DNA of 64,000 bases, from positions 58,747 to 122,746 of the forward strand of contig JALZUD010000034.1 in NCBI GenBank assembly GCA_023301725.1, written 5' to 3'. This DNA comes from Granulosicoccus sp. (GTDB lineage Bacteria; Pseudomonadota; Gammaproteobacteria; Granulosicoccales; Granulosicoccaceae). Below the pieces are notes generated by a model, which ran no database searches, was not told where the DNA came from, and saw nothing but the letters and a program-made list of their open reading frames with translations. The first letter of the stretch is position 1. Each line of letters opens with the position of its first letter. The position numbers and the translations under genes were made by a program. This document shows positions 18,766 to 27,180 of the stretch, in pieces.

Positions 18766-19713
18766 CTAGTCGATGCCCCTGGCTTCTTCAAGCGTTGCAC
18801 CGCGCAACCGAACGTACTGATCAACCAGTCGTCGGTATTGTCGGGGTGCAAGGTTTTGTACGGTTTGTCTCACGATACCCAGTAAACTCATCGCCCCTGA
18901 GTTACGAGCTGCCCAGAGTAATTTAAAGCTCTGCACAGGTGATACACGAGCCAAAGCAACGCTTTCGAACCTAGCCTGGTAGCCGGCCCACGCCTGTTCG
19001 GACATGTGTGGTTTCTGAGTCGCCATCCATGTAAAAAAATTCGTGTACTTAGCTGAGCTACCTGCATAAATGGGTAATTGTGACAAGGCGCTGTCACTGA
19101 TGATATCGGCGTAGTGTGTATACGGCTCAGGCAGCATATGAAATGCAATACCTGTGCGCCAACAGTCAATGGCAAATTGGTCGTTGTCACCAAAGGTTAC
19201 TGATTCGTCCCAGCTGACTTTTGCCGCCAGTGCTTTTGGAATCACCATTGTGCTGGTTTGAATGAATCCGCCGTGCACGTAGAGGAAATCGTAGATTGAC
19301 TCTTCAGATGACAGTGCGCGCTCGGGCTTTACCCAGTATCGCCCAACGCCTCTATCGACCACGATTTTGCCGTACACCAGAACATCGCCCTGTTCAGCAA
19401 GCAGTGCTTGTACGGCGACAAGAAAACCCTCGTACCACAGATCGTCAGAATCCAGAAAGGCGATGTATTGCCCCTGAGCCTTGCGCATACCGTGATTTCT
19501 GGCGGCAGCTGGGCCTGCGTTCTCTTGTGTCACGATAACAAGGCGAGGGTCTTTTACAGAGTTAAGAACTTCAACGGTATCATCGCTTGAGCCATCATCA
19601 ACAACCACAATTTCAAAATCGTTGAACGTTTGCTTAAAGCAACTGTTTAACGTTTCCAGGATTGAATCTGCGCTGTTATAAGCGGGTATTACGATGGAAT
19701 AACGTGGCGTCAT
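18766..19713 (-). CDS. family 2 glycosyltransferase
   Basis: A 315-residue GT-A fold enzyme: YSIVIPAYNSADSILETLNS at the N-terminus, FEIVVVDDGSSDDT, NAGPAAARNHGMRKAQG and YIAFLDSDDLWYEG (DxD-like metal/nucleotide site) are all classical. It would add one sugar to the lipid-linked repeat unit on the cytoplasmic face; donor and linkage cannot be read. Its ATG overlaps the stop of the upstream glycosyltransferase by 1 nt (TAATG), indicating translational coupling. Confidence 0.92.
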   Translation of the reverse strand: MTPRYSIVIPAYNSADSILETLNSCFKQTFNDFEIVVVDDGSSDDTVEVLNSVKDPRLVIVTQENAGPAAARNHGMRKAQGQYIAFLDSDDLWYEGFLVAVQALLAEQGDVLVYGKIVVDRGVGRYWVKPERALSSEESIYDFLYVHGGFIQTSTMVIPKALAAKVSWDESVTFGDNDQFAIDCWRTGIAFHMLPEPYTHYADIISDSALSQLPIYAGSSAKYTNFFTWMATQKPHMSEQAWAGYQARFESVALARVSPVQSFKLLWAARNSGAMSLLGIVRQTVQNLAPRQYRRLVDQYVRLRGATLEEARGID

Positions 19714-20624
19714 TAGTAGGTTTCTCCACGTGTGGTTTTTCGCCCGAAGTGCGCGGTAAGTTTGCCTGTAAGTTTCCAGCGCAGCAATTGTGCCGATTCC
19801 CTAAAACGAGGCATAACAGTGGCTATCAGGCTCATTGCCAGAGTTACGGTGGCGAGGGCGCAAGTTTTAATCAGTCGTACCATTGACGCCACAGGGCCAG
19901 GATGTAGATGCTGCATTACGCGCACTCGTGAGTTGTGAATATTCACTACACGCTGCTTTAGCCAATCGGGTGCTAATCTGGATTCAGGAACAGGCTCGTG
20001 CACAATGGCGTTGGCTGCCCAGTGCATCGAATGTCCATCGTTGCCCAGCTGAGTGAAAAAAGCGAGATCCTCGCTGCCCGAATGTGAGAACGCTTCGTGA
20101 AAAAAGTGTGGAGCATATTTTTGTAAAACAGAGGCCTTAATCAAGAAATTTCCGCCGGCTTGTAATGTACATTCACTGCCATCGGAGAGCTTCATGTCAG
20201 CGCCATAGTAGGGATTATTCAGCAGTGTGTTGTCGGTGTCTGGTGGGAATTCCGGCCTTGTTGGACCGCCGACCAAATCGGCTGTATGCGTAGATTGTAT
20301 GCGCAGTAGCTCTGACAACCACTGTGGTTCGGGCCATTCGTCGTCATCTAGAAAGGCTATAAAATCGGGTTCAAAGCTCAGCGCTTTCATCGCCACTGTA
20401 TTTCTGATAGCTGAAATACCCGATGAAGTTTCACTTAGAGCTACAATCTGGAAGGGATAGTTGTCTGCCAGCTTGTTGCACACCGCAATACCTTCACCTG
20501 CTTCATCATTATCAGCAACAATAATGTGCAGCGCTTCAATATCGGTCAGGCGCGTCAGACTGAGCAACAGTTTCTCAAGTTCCACGGGTCGGCGGTAAGT
20601 GCAGATCCCAAGTGCAATCTTCAC
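19713..20624 (-). CDS. family 2 glycosyltransferase
   Basis: A second GT2 enzyme of 303 residues. The GTG start at 20624 overlaps the flippase stop by 4 nt (GTGA) and puts KIALGICTYRRPVELEKLL at the N-terminus, as expected. A longer open frame to 20900 only translates the upstream gene out of frame. Motifs: IIVADNDEAGEG, DFIAFLDDDEWPEPQWLSEL (DDD metal site) and GGNFLIKASVLQKY. A hydrophobic segment near residues 245-265 could touch the membrane. It belongs to the EPS operon between wzx and the next GT2. Confidence 0.9.
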   Translation of the reverse strand: MKIALGICTYRRPVELEKLLLSLTRLTDIEALHIIVADNDEAGEGIAVCNKLADNYPFQIVALSETSSGISAIRNTVAMKALSFEPDFIAFLDDDEWPEPQWLSELLRIQSTHTADLVGGPTRPEFPPDTDNTLLNNPYYGADMKLSDGSECTLQAGGNFLIKASVLQKYAPHFFHEAFSHSGSEDLAFFTQLGNDGHSMHWAANAIVHEPVPESRLAPDWLKQRVVNIHNSRVRVMQHLHPGPVASMVRLIKTCALATVTLAMSLIATVMPRFRESAQLLRWKLTGKLTAHFGRKTTRGETY

Positions 20625-21967
20625 GATACCTTGCCCTCTGGTGTCGTCGTAACTGAAGGCTGCGCATGGAGCCTGCTGTACAGCGTGTGTGTCAGAAAGA
20701 ATGCCATGAATACTTCTGCGGCTAAAATTCCGTATAGCGTGGTTTCGGGTTTGTAGAAATACAAAGTGAGTGCCACGAGCACACCACTGAGAACAGCCCC
20801 GTAAATACTGGCAATGGCCAGCACCCGAAAATCTCGCATTGCCTGAAGAGCAGCTGCTGGCGCGTTGTAGCTGGCTGCAAAAACGGCAATGATTGACCAC
20901 ATAGTAACGATCACAGCCATTGGCTGATCAGAATATTGTTCAGCATAGAGGAATTGGTATATCCATGGCCAGCCTATCCATATACAGATGCCTAGCCCCA
21001 TGACGGCAGCCACCATGAGCAAGGTGGTGATTTTGATTTGTGATCTTACAGCTGCGTGCCTTGATTTAGACAGATCTACGGCTAATTCGGGTTTGACCAT
21101 ATTCTGCCACGTTAGCAGAGCCACTCTGACTGGTCCAAATAGAACAAATCCGGCAGCTAGCGGCGCATAAGCGTCAGGACCGTGTGTAGAGGTAATGATG
21201 ACGCTATGTGCTTGAGCCAGAAACAAAGTGGTAAGAGAGCCAGCAAGTGCCCAGCGTGACTGTTCCCATATTTTGTTATAGCTGTTTATCTTTGCCAGTA
21301 AAAACCAACGGCGAGAGAAACCATGCAGGCGAAAACGTTCCACTAGCATGGCGCACAAATTGGCCGTTGCTAGCGCCAATAGAACATGGCTTACAGTCAG
21401 TTGATCAACAAGAAGCAAGAAACTGATGATGATGATAGTTCCGCTGGCCACGTAAGTGGTGTCACCACTGGCAGCAACCAAAGGGCGCATACGCGCATAG
21501 GCCGTACTGCGGCTGTATTGTCTTGCAGCGTAAACGGCAATAAACGCTGCCACGCTGAGTCCCACCGTATTGGGTATTTCTGACCAAAGGGCATAGCCTG
21601 CGCCGAATAACAGTAAAAGCGTAAACAGCAGCAGATTCAAGGTACTGAACATCGCTTCCTGTTGCGCTCGCTCTGGTTCGTCTTCTATGACGGGTGTGTA
21701 AACAGTTAATGGCGTTGATATCAAGGCGTTATTGATCGCAGACGCGAACATAGCCATGACGAATGCAAATGCAAACACGCCGTATTCGTACGGACTCACA
21801 AAGCGTAAAAGCAGTAAGTTCAGAGCGAAGTGAAATCCGCTGACCATAGCTTGTGCACCAACTGACAGCGCAAGCCTGGACGTGGCAAGTCCGATGACTT
21901 TGCCCACTATCGATTTTTGCATCGATGCTCCAGAGTGGGTGCCATGTTCATCGACATTAGTGCTCAT
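20621..21967 (-). CDS. polysaccharide flippase (MOP superfamily, Wzx-like)
   Basis: A 448-residue, very hydrophobic protein with about 12 predicted helices. The N-terminal FHFALNLLLLRFVSPYEYGVFAFAF is characteristic of Wzx/polysaccharide-export flippases. It would move the undecaprenyl-linked repeat unit to the periplasmic face for polymerisation. The ATG lies in the wecG-type stop (4-nt ATGA overlap) and the stop overlaps the next GTG, so three consecutive genes are tightly coupled. Substrate specificity is unknown. Confidence 0.87.
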   Translation of the reverse strand: MSTNVDEHGTHSGASMQKSIVGKVIGLATSRLALSVGAQAMVSGFHFALNLLLLRFVSPYEYGVFAFAFVMAMFASAINNALISTPLTVYTPVIEDEPERAQQEAMFSTLNLLLFTLLLLFGAGYALWSEIPNTVGLSVAAFIAVYAARQYSRSTAYARMRPLVAASGDTTYVASGTIIIISFLLLVDQLTVSHVLLALATANLCAMLVERFRLHGFSRRWFLLAKINSYNKIWEQSRWALAGSLTTLFLAQAHSVIITSTHGPDAYAPLAAGFVLFGPVRVALLTWQNMVKPELAVDLSKSRHAAVRSQIKITTLLMVAAVMGLGICIWIGWPWIYQFLYAEQYSDQPMAVIVTMWSIIAVFAASYNAPAAALQAMRDFRVLAIASIYGAVLSGVLVALTLYFYKPETTLYGILAAEVFMAFFLTHTLYSRLHAQPSVTTTPEGKVS

Positions 21968-22731
21968 CGGCGTATGGCGTTACGCAGCAGGATTGTGCCT
22001 AAGATGATGGGTTCGACAAGATATCGAAAGGCGAATCTTCGTGGGTTTTCAAACAGTCGAAAACTCCACTCCAGCCCCAGTCGGCCCATCCATCGGGGTG
22101 GTGTTTTTACATGGCCCGCGACGTACTCCATGCAAGCTCCACAGGTGAATGCGATAGGGGCGTTTATCAGATGCCGATGTTCGGCGAGCCAGGCCTCTTG
22201 CTTGGGTGCGCCAAACCCGATGAGTAACAGCTGTGTATTTGCCTCATTGATCGCATCCACGACGGCCAAGCTGGCTTTGCTATGTGGTGTTAAATCAAAA
22301 TACCCATCATGGCCACCAATGTTGATGGACGGATGCTCTGTGCGAATACGCTGCAGTGCTTCGTTTTGTACTGTGCTGTGCTGTCCTACGTGGAAGACAT
22401 TCCAGCCCGATAATGCCGCCTTTTCCATCAGGGGCATGATGAAGTCAACGTATGTGAGTCGGTGATCGCGCGATACAGGGATCTTGAAAAGCTGCATGAG
22501 CCAGATCAGTGGCATTCCGTCAACCAGGATAGTAGTATTTTCATAATGCTCACGCAGCTCCTGCGATGTGAAGTAGCTGTAGAGCGAGTGCAGATTATGA
22601 TACAGCACACTATCTTTCCGACCTTCCTCAATAGAGGCTTCGGCGAAGTCTAAATAGTCGCTAAGAGTTCCAGGGTGCGCATAGAAACCAAGGAGTTCTC
22701 TCTTTTGGAGCAGCTGTGCTGAGGAGGGCAT
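21964..22731 (-). CDS. WecG/TagA/CpsF-family glycosyltransferase (GT26)
   Basis: A 255-residue protein with the family signatures: TTILVDGMPLIWLMQL (conserved DGxP), LLIGFGAPKQEAWLAEH (GxPKQExW) and AFTCGACMEYVAGHVKTPPRWMGRLGLEWSFRL. Members transfer N-acetylmannosaminuronic acid or a similar sugar to a lipid-linked primer. It is first in the tightly overlapping wecG-wzx-GT2-GT2-wzy-galE run; its promoter must lie in 22732-23480. Confidence 0.93.
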   Translation of the reverse strand: MPSSAQLLQKRELLGFYAHPGTLSDYLDFAEASIEEGRKDSVLYHNLHSLYSYFTSQELREHYENTTILVDGMPLIWLMQLFKIPVSRDHRLTYVDFIMPLMEKAALSGWNVFHVGQHSTVQNEALQRIRTEHPSINIGGHDGYFDLTPHSKASLAVVDAINEANTQLLLIGFGAPKQEAWLAEHRHLINAPIAFTCGACMEYVAGHVKTPPRWMGRLGLEWSFRLFENPRRFAFRYLVEPIILGTILLRNAIRR

Positions 22732-23480
22732 GATGAGCTAGTTCTTCTCGATGTTTCATGGGGTAGAGGATAACTACACCATATTGAATAAGTTGGAATG
22801 GCAAATGTCTGGTCAAATAAATAAGGCTGCCGACAGGCCAGGCGCTTGTGATTGCACTCTGTCTTGGTCCCTGCTGGCGGTATGGTAAAGGTATCGGCAG
22901 CAAAAGTGCATGAGCTTCGTTTTCAGAGGGCTAGAGTAACGCTAATGATGAGATACGTTAGCTAATTCACATTTTGACGGCACTTACACGTCATTTTGCG
23001 TTTCTTTATCGAGAAATAGTTCGAGTAAATGGATATTTTATGAGGCTTGTTTTAGCGCCAGTGCCTTACATTCGAGGGGCACAATATATCACTGTCATTG
23101 GGCTGGTCATCCTGCTCACACAAAATCGTCTTATCAAGCGTCTGGTACCTCTAGAGGCTAGGGCTTGGTTGTGTGTGGGTATATAGGCAGCCGACTGGGT
23201 AAGACGGGGCGTCGTTTGACCCTACTTGGTTGAGCTGTTGCCTAGGAAGCTGTTGAAACGCGGCTCTTGAACCCCCATCCGCTTTGTCTTAAGTCTGAGC
23301 TGGTATAAACATTGGGCACAGCCAGTGAAGACCATCAGTAAACACTAATACGCGAACTAAAGTATGAGGCAACAGTCGTAGTTTAAAGCGGAAGAATCTT
23401 GTGCCGATCAGGTGACGTTTAGTGGAACGTCACCTGATTGATGTGTTATCCGCAGAAATCTGAGTTATTAGAGCGAAAAA
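22732..23480. other. 749-bp intergenic region without recognised gene
   Basis: This gap splits the EPS locus between the initiating transferase gene and the wecG-type gene. Short frames exist (for example a TTG-initiated 70-codon frame at 22974-23186) but lack a ribosome site and any family resemblance. Visible structure: a perfect 10-nt palindrome CCTCTAGAGG at 23148-23157 and the stem-loop at 23407-23438. A promoter for the wecG-led operon is inferred near 22732-22950 but not identified. Confidence 0.5.
23407..23438 (-). terminator. perfect 13-bp stem-loop downstream of the sugar transferase gene
   Basis: ATCAGGTGACGTT (23407-23419) and AACGTCACCTGAT (23426-23438) pair perfectly around a 6-nt loop, about 43 bp beyond the stop of the leftward sugar transferase gene. 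No T-run follows, so it is at best an atypical terminator or an mRNA 3'-end stabiliser; a binding site for a dimeric protein is an alternative. Confidence 0.5.
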
Positions 23481-24344
23481 CTAGTATGCGTTTTTGTGAA
23501 CCCAGCCTTTGAATGCTGTTAGCGTCAGAATTCTAATATCCAGAAAAATAGACCAGTTTTGGACGTAGAAACGATCGTGTTCGATACGTGAAGCCATGTC
23601 AGCGATGCGACGCGTTTCGCCTCTGAAACCGTTTATCTGAGCCCAGCCAGTGATGCCGGGCTTAACGCAGTAACGTGATTTAAGTGCTGGTATGACGTAC
23701 TGAAAGTCTTCGTCAAGTTTTATAGGGTGAGGGCGTGGACCAACCAGTGACATTGAGCCTTGAATGACGTTGAACAGCTGTGGCAGTTCATCGAGGCTGG
23801 TCTTTCTCAGAAACGCTCCAACGCGCGTGATACGCGGATCGTCACGCTCGGCTTGTTTGAATGCTTTTGGAGCATTCTGATACATGGAGCGAAACTTATA
23901 GACCTTTATGATTTCGCCGTTTCTTCCAGTACGTGATTGGCAAAATAAGGCAGGGCCTGTGCTGTCGAGCTTGATGATGATTGAGATTAGGGCCATGAGT
24001 GGAAACAGAATGACCAATGCTATTGAGCCGAAAACGAAGTCTTCGAGCCTTTTAACAGCTGCGTTGATTCCAGCTATTGGCTTGAGTGCCGAGCTGTCAC
24101 TACTAATGAGTGGAACCCAGTGCCTAGTGGCGTCGGATTGAGTCGATGCATCATTGATGCTATCGATTGAAACATCCATGTGAATGGTCTTGCTTTGACC
24201 GACAATCATAGTATTTTTTTTATTTGCTAGCGTAGAGGTAGGCACCGATCTCTCCAGGTTTCGGTTCAGGTACTTGATAAGCCATGTGCCTATTGTAACC
24301 TGCAAACGAGTTGTATTCGTGAGCGAGTGGAGATAATACTGCAA
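23481..24344 (-). CDS. initiating bacterial sugar transferase (polyprenyl-phosphate hexose-1-P transferase)
   Basis: This enzyme starts repeat-unit assembly by moving a sugar-1-phosphate to undecaprenyl phosphate at the membrane. The C-terminal 190 residues are the standard catalytic domain: one membrane helix (FVFGSIALVILFPLMALISI), GPALFCQSRTGRNGEIIKVY, KFRSM, TSLDELPQLFNVIQGSMSLV, GPRPH and VKPGITGWAQINGFRGE. The roughly 95-residue N-terminal part is non-hydrophobic, so the protein lacks the four-helix N-terminal half of WcaJ/WbaP and resembles the short ExoY/PssY type. The true start could be at one of several later ATG codons. The gene sits alone between two structured intergenic regions. 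Confidence 0.9.
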   Translation of the reverse strand: MQYYLHSLTNTTRLQVTIGTWLIKYLNRNLERSVPTSTLANKKNTMIVGQSKTIHMDVSIDSINDASTQSDATRHWVPLISSDSSALKPIAGINAAVKRLEDFVFGSIALVILFPLMALISIIIKLDSTGPALFCQSRTGRNGEIIKVYKFRSMYQNAPKAFKQAERDDPRITRVGAFLRKTSLDELPQLFNVIQGSMSLVGPRPHPIKLDEDFQYVIPALKSRYCVKPGITGWAQINGFRGETRRIADMASRIEHDRFYVQNWSIFLDIRILTLTAFKGWVHKNAY

Positions 24345-24408
24345 GTGCGAAGCGATCGCTGTGATGTATTACCAACATAGCGTTGAACTAGCGCTCAATT
24401 GGCGAAAT

Positions 24409-24531
24409 GTGCCATTCTCATTGGCACCATCCATCGCACAGCTCTCACAAAGAGAGCTGTGCGGAATCACCGTAAGTTCCTGTAAAATATAAAGATATTT
24501 TACTAGTGGGCTCTTCGAGGCAGGCTCGAAG
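24409..24531. other. array of four perfect stem-loops between wzc-type gene and sugar transferase gene
   Basis: Four consecutive perfect inverted repeats occupy about 120 bp: GTGCCA/TGGCAC (24409-24427, 6 bp), CGCACAGCTCTC/GAGAGCTGTGCG (24435-24463, 12 bp, 5-nt loop), GTAAAATAT/ATATTTTAC (24482-24503, 9 bp, 4-nt loop) and CTTCGAG/CTCGAAG (24513-24531, 7 bp, 5-nt loop). They lie downstream of the wzc-type stop and upstream of the sugar transferase start on the same strand. The likely role is termination/attenuation or mRNA processing; none has a proper T-run. Confidence 0.75.
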
Positions 24532-24611
24532 TTTAGGTATTGCTGCCGTTTTTACGGCTATGTGAAACTTTGTTACTGGGTGCGAAAAGATTGATGTTTA
24601 AGCGGTATGAT

Positions 24612-26873
24612 CTAGTCCAGCTGTTCACGGTAGTAAGTATAGTGCTTCGGAGTAGGGTCTGAAGAACCGTTCATGATGCAACCGCTAACGCGAACACCCG
24701 AGAAGGTCAGACGTTTCAATGCTTCATTAAGTTGTGGCTCTTTAACTTCACCTTCCTTGATGACCATGATCGTTGAGCCTGCATGCTTACCTAACGCCGC
24801 TGCAGTGGAGACACTCAAGACAGGTGGGGTGTCGATAATACAGATATCAAAACGTGGGGCAACAACACTAAGGAACGCACCAAACTCTTTGTCACTTGGC
24901 ATATCAACACCACTACCAGTGCCTGAGAAGCCACGTGGTATGCAATAAAGATTTTGTACAGCAGTTGCCTTAACCGTCTCTTTCAATTCACTCTTGCCGC
25001 GTACTACCTCTGGTAATCCGGGACCAGATTCAAGACCCAGTGATTTATGCAATTGGCCGCGCTGATAATCGGCATCTATAAGTAGCACTCGCTTGCCAGT
25101 TTGTGCAACCAGCACCGCTAGGTTGAGACTTAGAAACGACTTGCCCATGCTAGGTAGAGGGCTCGTAAACATGAGTACATTGTTGTTAGCGCCTGCCATC
25201 ACATCTTCAAGCATGCTGCGTAGCCCACGAATGTTTTCAATAGAAAAATCCTCGGGTTTAGACAATGCCAACACGTTGCCTGAAATGGCTTTGGTGGACG
25301 TGGAACCGTCTGGTCCTGGCAGCAGTCGACTCGCATCAACGATGGTGGGTGAGCCCAGCCGACGCTGCGCCGCACTCTTCGGAATATTCATGTAAACCGG
25401 CAGACCAGAAGCACGTTCGAGTGATTCCTGATCGCTGATGACGGTTGACAATGCTGAGCGCAAAGTCAGATACAGCATGTATAGGAACAGCGTAGTCAGT
25501 GTGCCACCAACAACAGCCAGCATTTTGTTAGGCGACACCGATTTGCGTGGCACCAGTGCCTCGTCGATGATTTGAACTTCACCCACGTTGCCAACATTGG
25601 CTAAGCGCAACTTTTGCAAGGTTTCGCTCATCTCGATAAACAGATCACGCTTGGTGTCTAGTTCGTCTTGCAGCACGGCCAGCTCACGTTCTGTATCGGG
25701 CGCTGCCACAATAGTGCCGGTGATCTGATTAATTTTGTTTGTCAGAACGTCTATTTCCTTCTGCAGGCGTTTCGGTGTTGGGTGGGCGACGGTATAACGC
25801 TCGAGTAGGTCATCTCTCTCGACTTCTTTTTCGAGCAACTGCGTTTCAAGATTGTCAAGTTGTCCAAGTTTCAAATCGACCTGAGTATCTCGTACGCTTC
25901 CCGAGCTGCGTCTAAATCTAGACAGCGCAACTTCTGCTGCTCGTAAATCAGCTTCTACTTCGGGAAGTTGAGCTTCGAAGAACACGAGGCGTTCATCGGA
26001 TGACTGGTTTTGTGTGCCCAACTTGACGCTTCTATACTCACGTACGACGGCGTTGGTTATATCAGCGATCAAGGCAGGCTCTTTGCCACGCATGCGTACC
26101 GTGATCATTCGCGATTTGGAGTCTGTGGTCTCAGTGACCAGATTGCTTCGCATTCCCGTGATAGTGGCTTGCAGGGAGGCGCGCGCGAGAGAAAATTGCA
26201 CACCTGGTTCTGCTTCAAGCTCGCTTACCGCAACGCTCATGGCTTCGCCGTTACTCAAGTTCGCTTGTGCAGTAGTGCCGACCTCGGCTCGCTCAATGAC
26301 TAATTGGTCTTGATATTCGACGCTGTAGGCAGAATCACCCAGAGCAGTCAGGATCAATTCGCTGTCTTCCCACGCTCGTGGTACTTCGAGCTGGGATAAT
26401 TCTATGGATTCCTCACCCCAAGCAAATTGGCTGGCTACACCGAGATCTTTCACAAGGTTACCTAGGAAAGGTAGGTTGCGCGCCAAATCTCCCAGAACAG
26501 GCAAGGATTTTGGCTCTGCGGTGATGCGGGTGTTGTATGCGTCGACCACTGGAGTTAGCACTCGGCGAGATGTTATGAGGTTCGCTTCTTCCTTAATGGT
26601 GGGAGCGTTCCAATCGATCTGTTGAACGCTTTCACCGCTGTCAGAAAGATTCTCACGTTCATCACTGACGTTGACCAGCGCTGATGCTTCGTAAATGCGA
26701 TCTGTGCTGATTAGATACAGCCACGCTAAGGTTAGGCCTAGAAGCAGAGTGATAAGCAAACCGAATTTGTGGCGCAGCAGAAGACTTAAGTATTCTTTAG
26801 CATCACTTGTTGCTGGTACTGTGGCGTATCCTTGCATTGGCATACCTTGTTGAGGGTAGTTAAGAGTCTTCAT
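24612..26873 (-). CDS. polysaccharide copolymerase with C-terminal tyrosine autokinase (Wzc/ExoP type)
   Basis: A Wzz-type N-terminal half is fused to a BY-kinase. The ATG at 26873 is chosen (about 753 residues) because AAGGA lies ahead of it; a longer frame reaches 26918. A first membrane helix (FGLLITLLLGLTLAWLYLIS) is followed by a large periplasmic part with coiled coil (QLPEVEADLRAAEVALSRFR..) and a second helix (MLAVVGGTLTTLFLYMLYLT). The kinase has Walker A TSPLPSMGKSFLSLNLA (Ser-Met instead of the usual Gly-Glu before Gly-Lys-Ser), Walker A' VLLIDADYQRG, Walker B ICIIDTPPVL and a short C-terminal tyrosine cluster HYTYYREQ. It controls chain length and export. The cognate phosphatase (Wzb) and outer-membrane channel (Wza/OPX) are not nearby. 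Confidence 0.93.
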   Translation of the reverse strand: MKTLNYPQQGMPMQGYATVPATSDAKEYLSLLLRHKFGLLITLLLGLTLAWLYLISTDRIYEASALVNVSDERENLSDSGESVQQIDWNAPTIKEEANLITSRRVLTPVVDAYNTRITAEPKSLPVLGDLARNLPFLGNLVKDLGVASQFAWGEESIELSQLEVPRAWEDSELILTALGDSAYSVEYQDQLVIERAEVGTTAQANLSNGEAMSVAVSELEAEPGVQFSLARASLQATITGMRSNLVTETTDSKSRMITVRMRGKEPALIADITNAVVREYRSVKLGTQNQSSDERLVFFEAQLPEVEADLRAAEVALSRFRRSSGSVRDTQVDLKLGQLDNLETQLLEKEVERDDLLERYTVAHPTPKRLQKEIDVLTNKINQITGTIVAAPDTERELAVLQDELDTKRDLFIEMSETLQKLRLANVGNVGEVQIIDEALVPRKSVSPNKMLAVVGGTLTTLFLYMLYLTLRSALSTVISDQESLERASGLPVYMNIPKSAAQRRLGSPTIVDASRLLPGPDGSTSTKAISGNVLALSKPEDFSIENIRGLRSMLEDVMAGANNNVLMFTSPLPSMGKSFLSLNLAVLVAQTGKRVLLIDADYQRGQLHKSLGLESGPGLPEVVRGKSELKETVKATAVQNLYCIPRGFSGTGSGVDMPSDKEFGAFLSVVAPRFDICIIDTPPVLSVSTAAALGKHAGSTIMVIKEGEVKEPQLNEALKRLTFSGVRVSGCIMNGSSDPTPKHYTYYREQLD

Positions 26874-27180
26874 CAAGCACTTTGTCCTTCTTGTGTGGCA
26901 ACACCCGAAGGCACGCAAGTTTATGTTTTAGTAATGTAGTTTAGAGGACGCACCGTAATGGTGATTGCGCGTCCAGAATTTGCACTTCTTTATGTTCAAC
27001 GGGTTCGGTAAATTCATCGGCTCAACGTTGTGGTGAGCATCGCAGCTAATGATGCCTAGACGAAACATCGCCTAGGTGATGTATGAATCGGCGGGCAAAG
27101 CCATTGTATCAACTCACTTGTTCGGATTTGTGAAGTTGTCACAATATTCGTGGGTCCGAACAGCTACAGAGGGTCAAAAT

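Noticed and set aside
20625..20900. N-terminal extension of the second GT2
   Set aside because: The extra residues translate the flippase gene out of frame; GTG 20624 gives a 4-nt overlap and the standard N-terminus.
23148..23157. CCTCTAGAGG palindrome as an operator
   Set aside because: Too short and isolated; no promoter element nearby supports a regulatory role.
22974..23186. 70-codon frame in the large EPS gap
   Set aside because: TTG start, no ribosome site, no recognisable motif, only a short hydrophobic patch.
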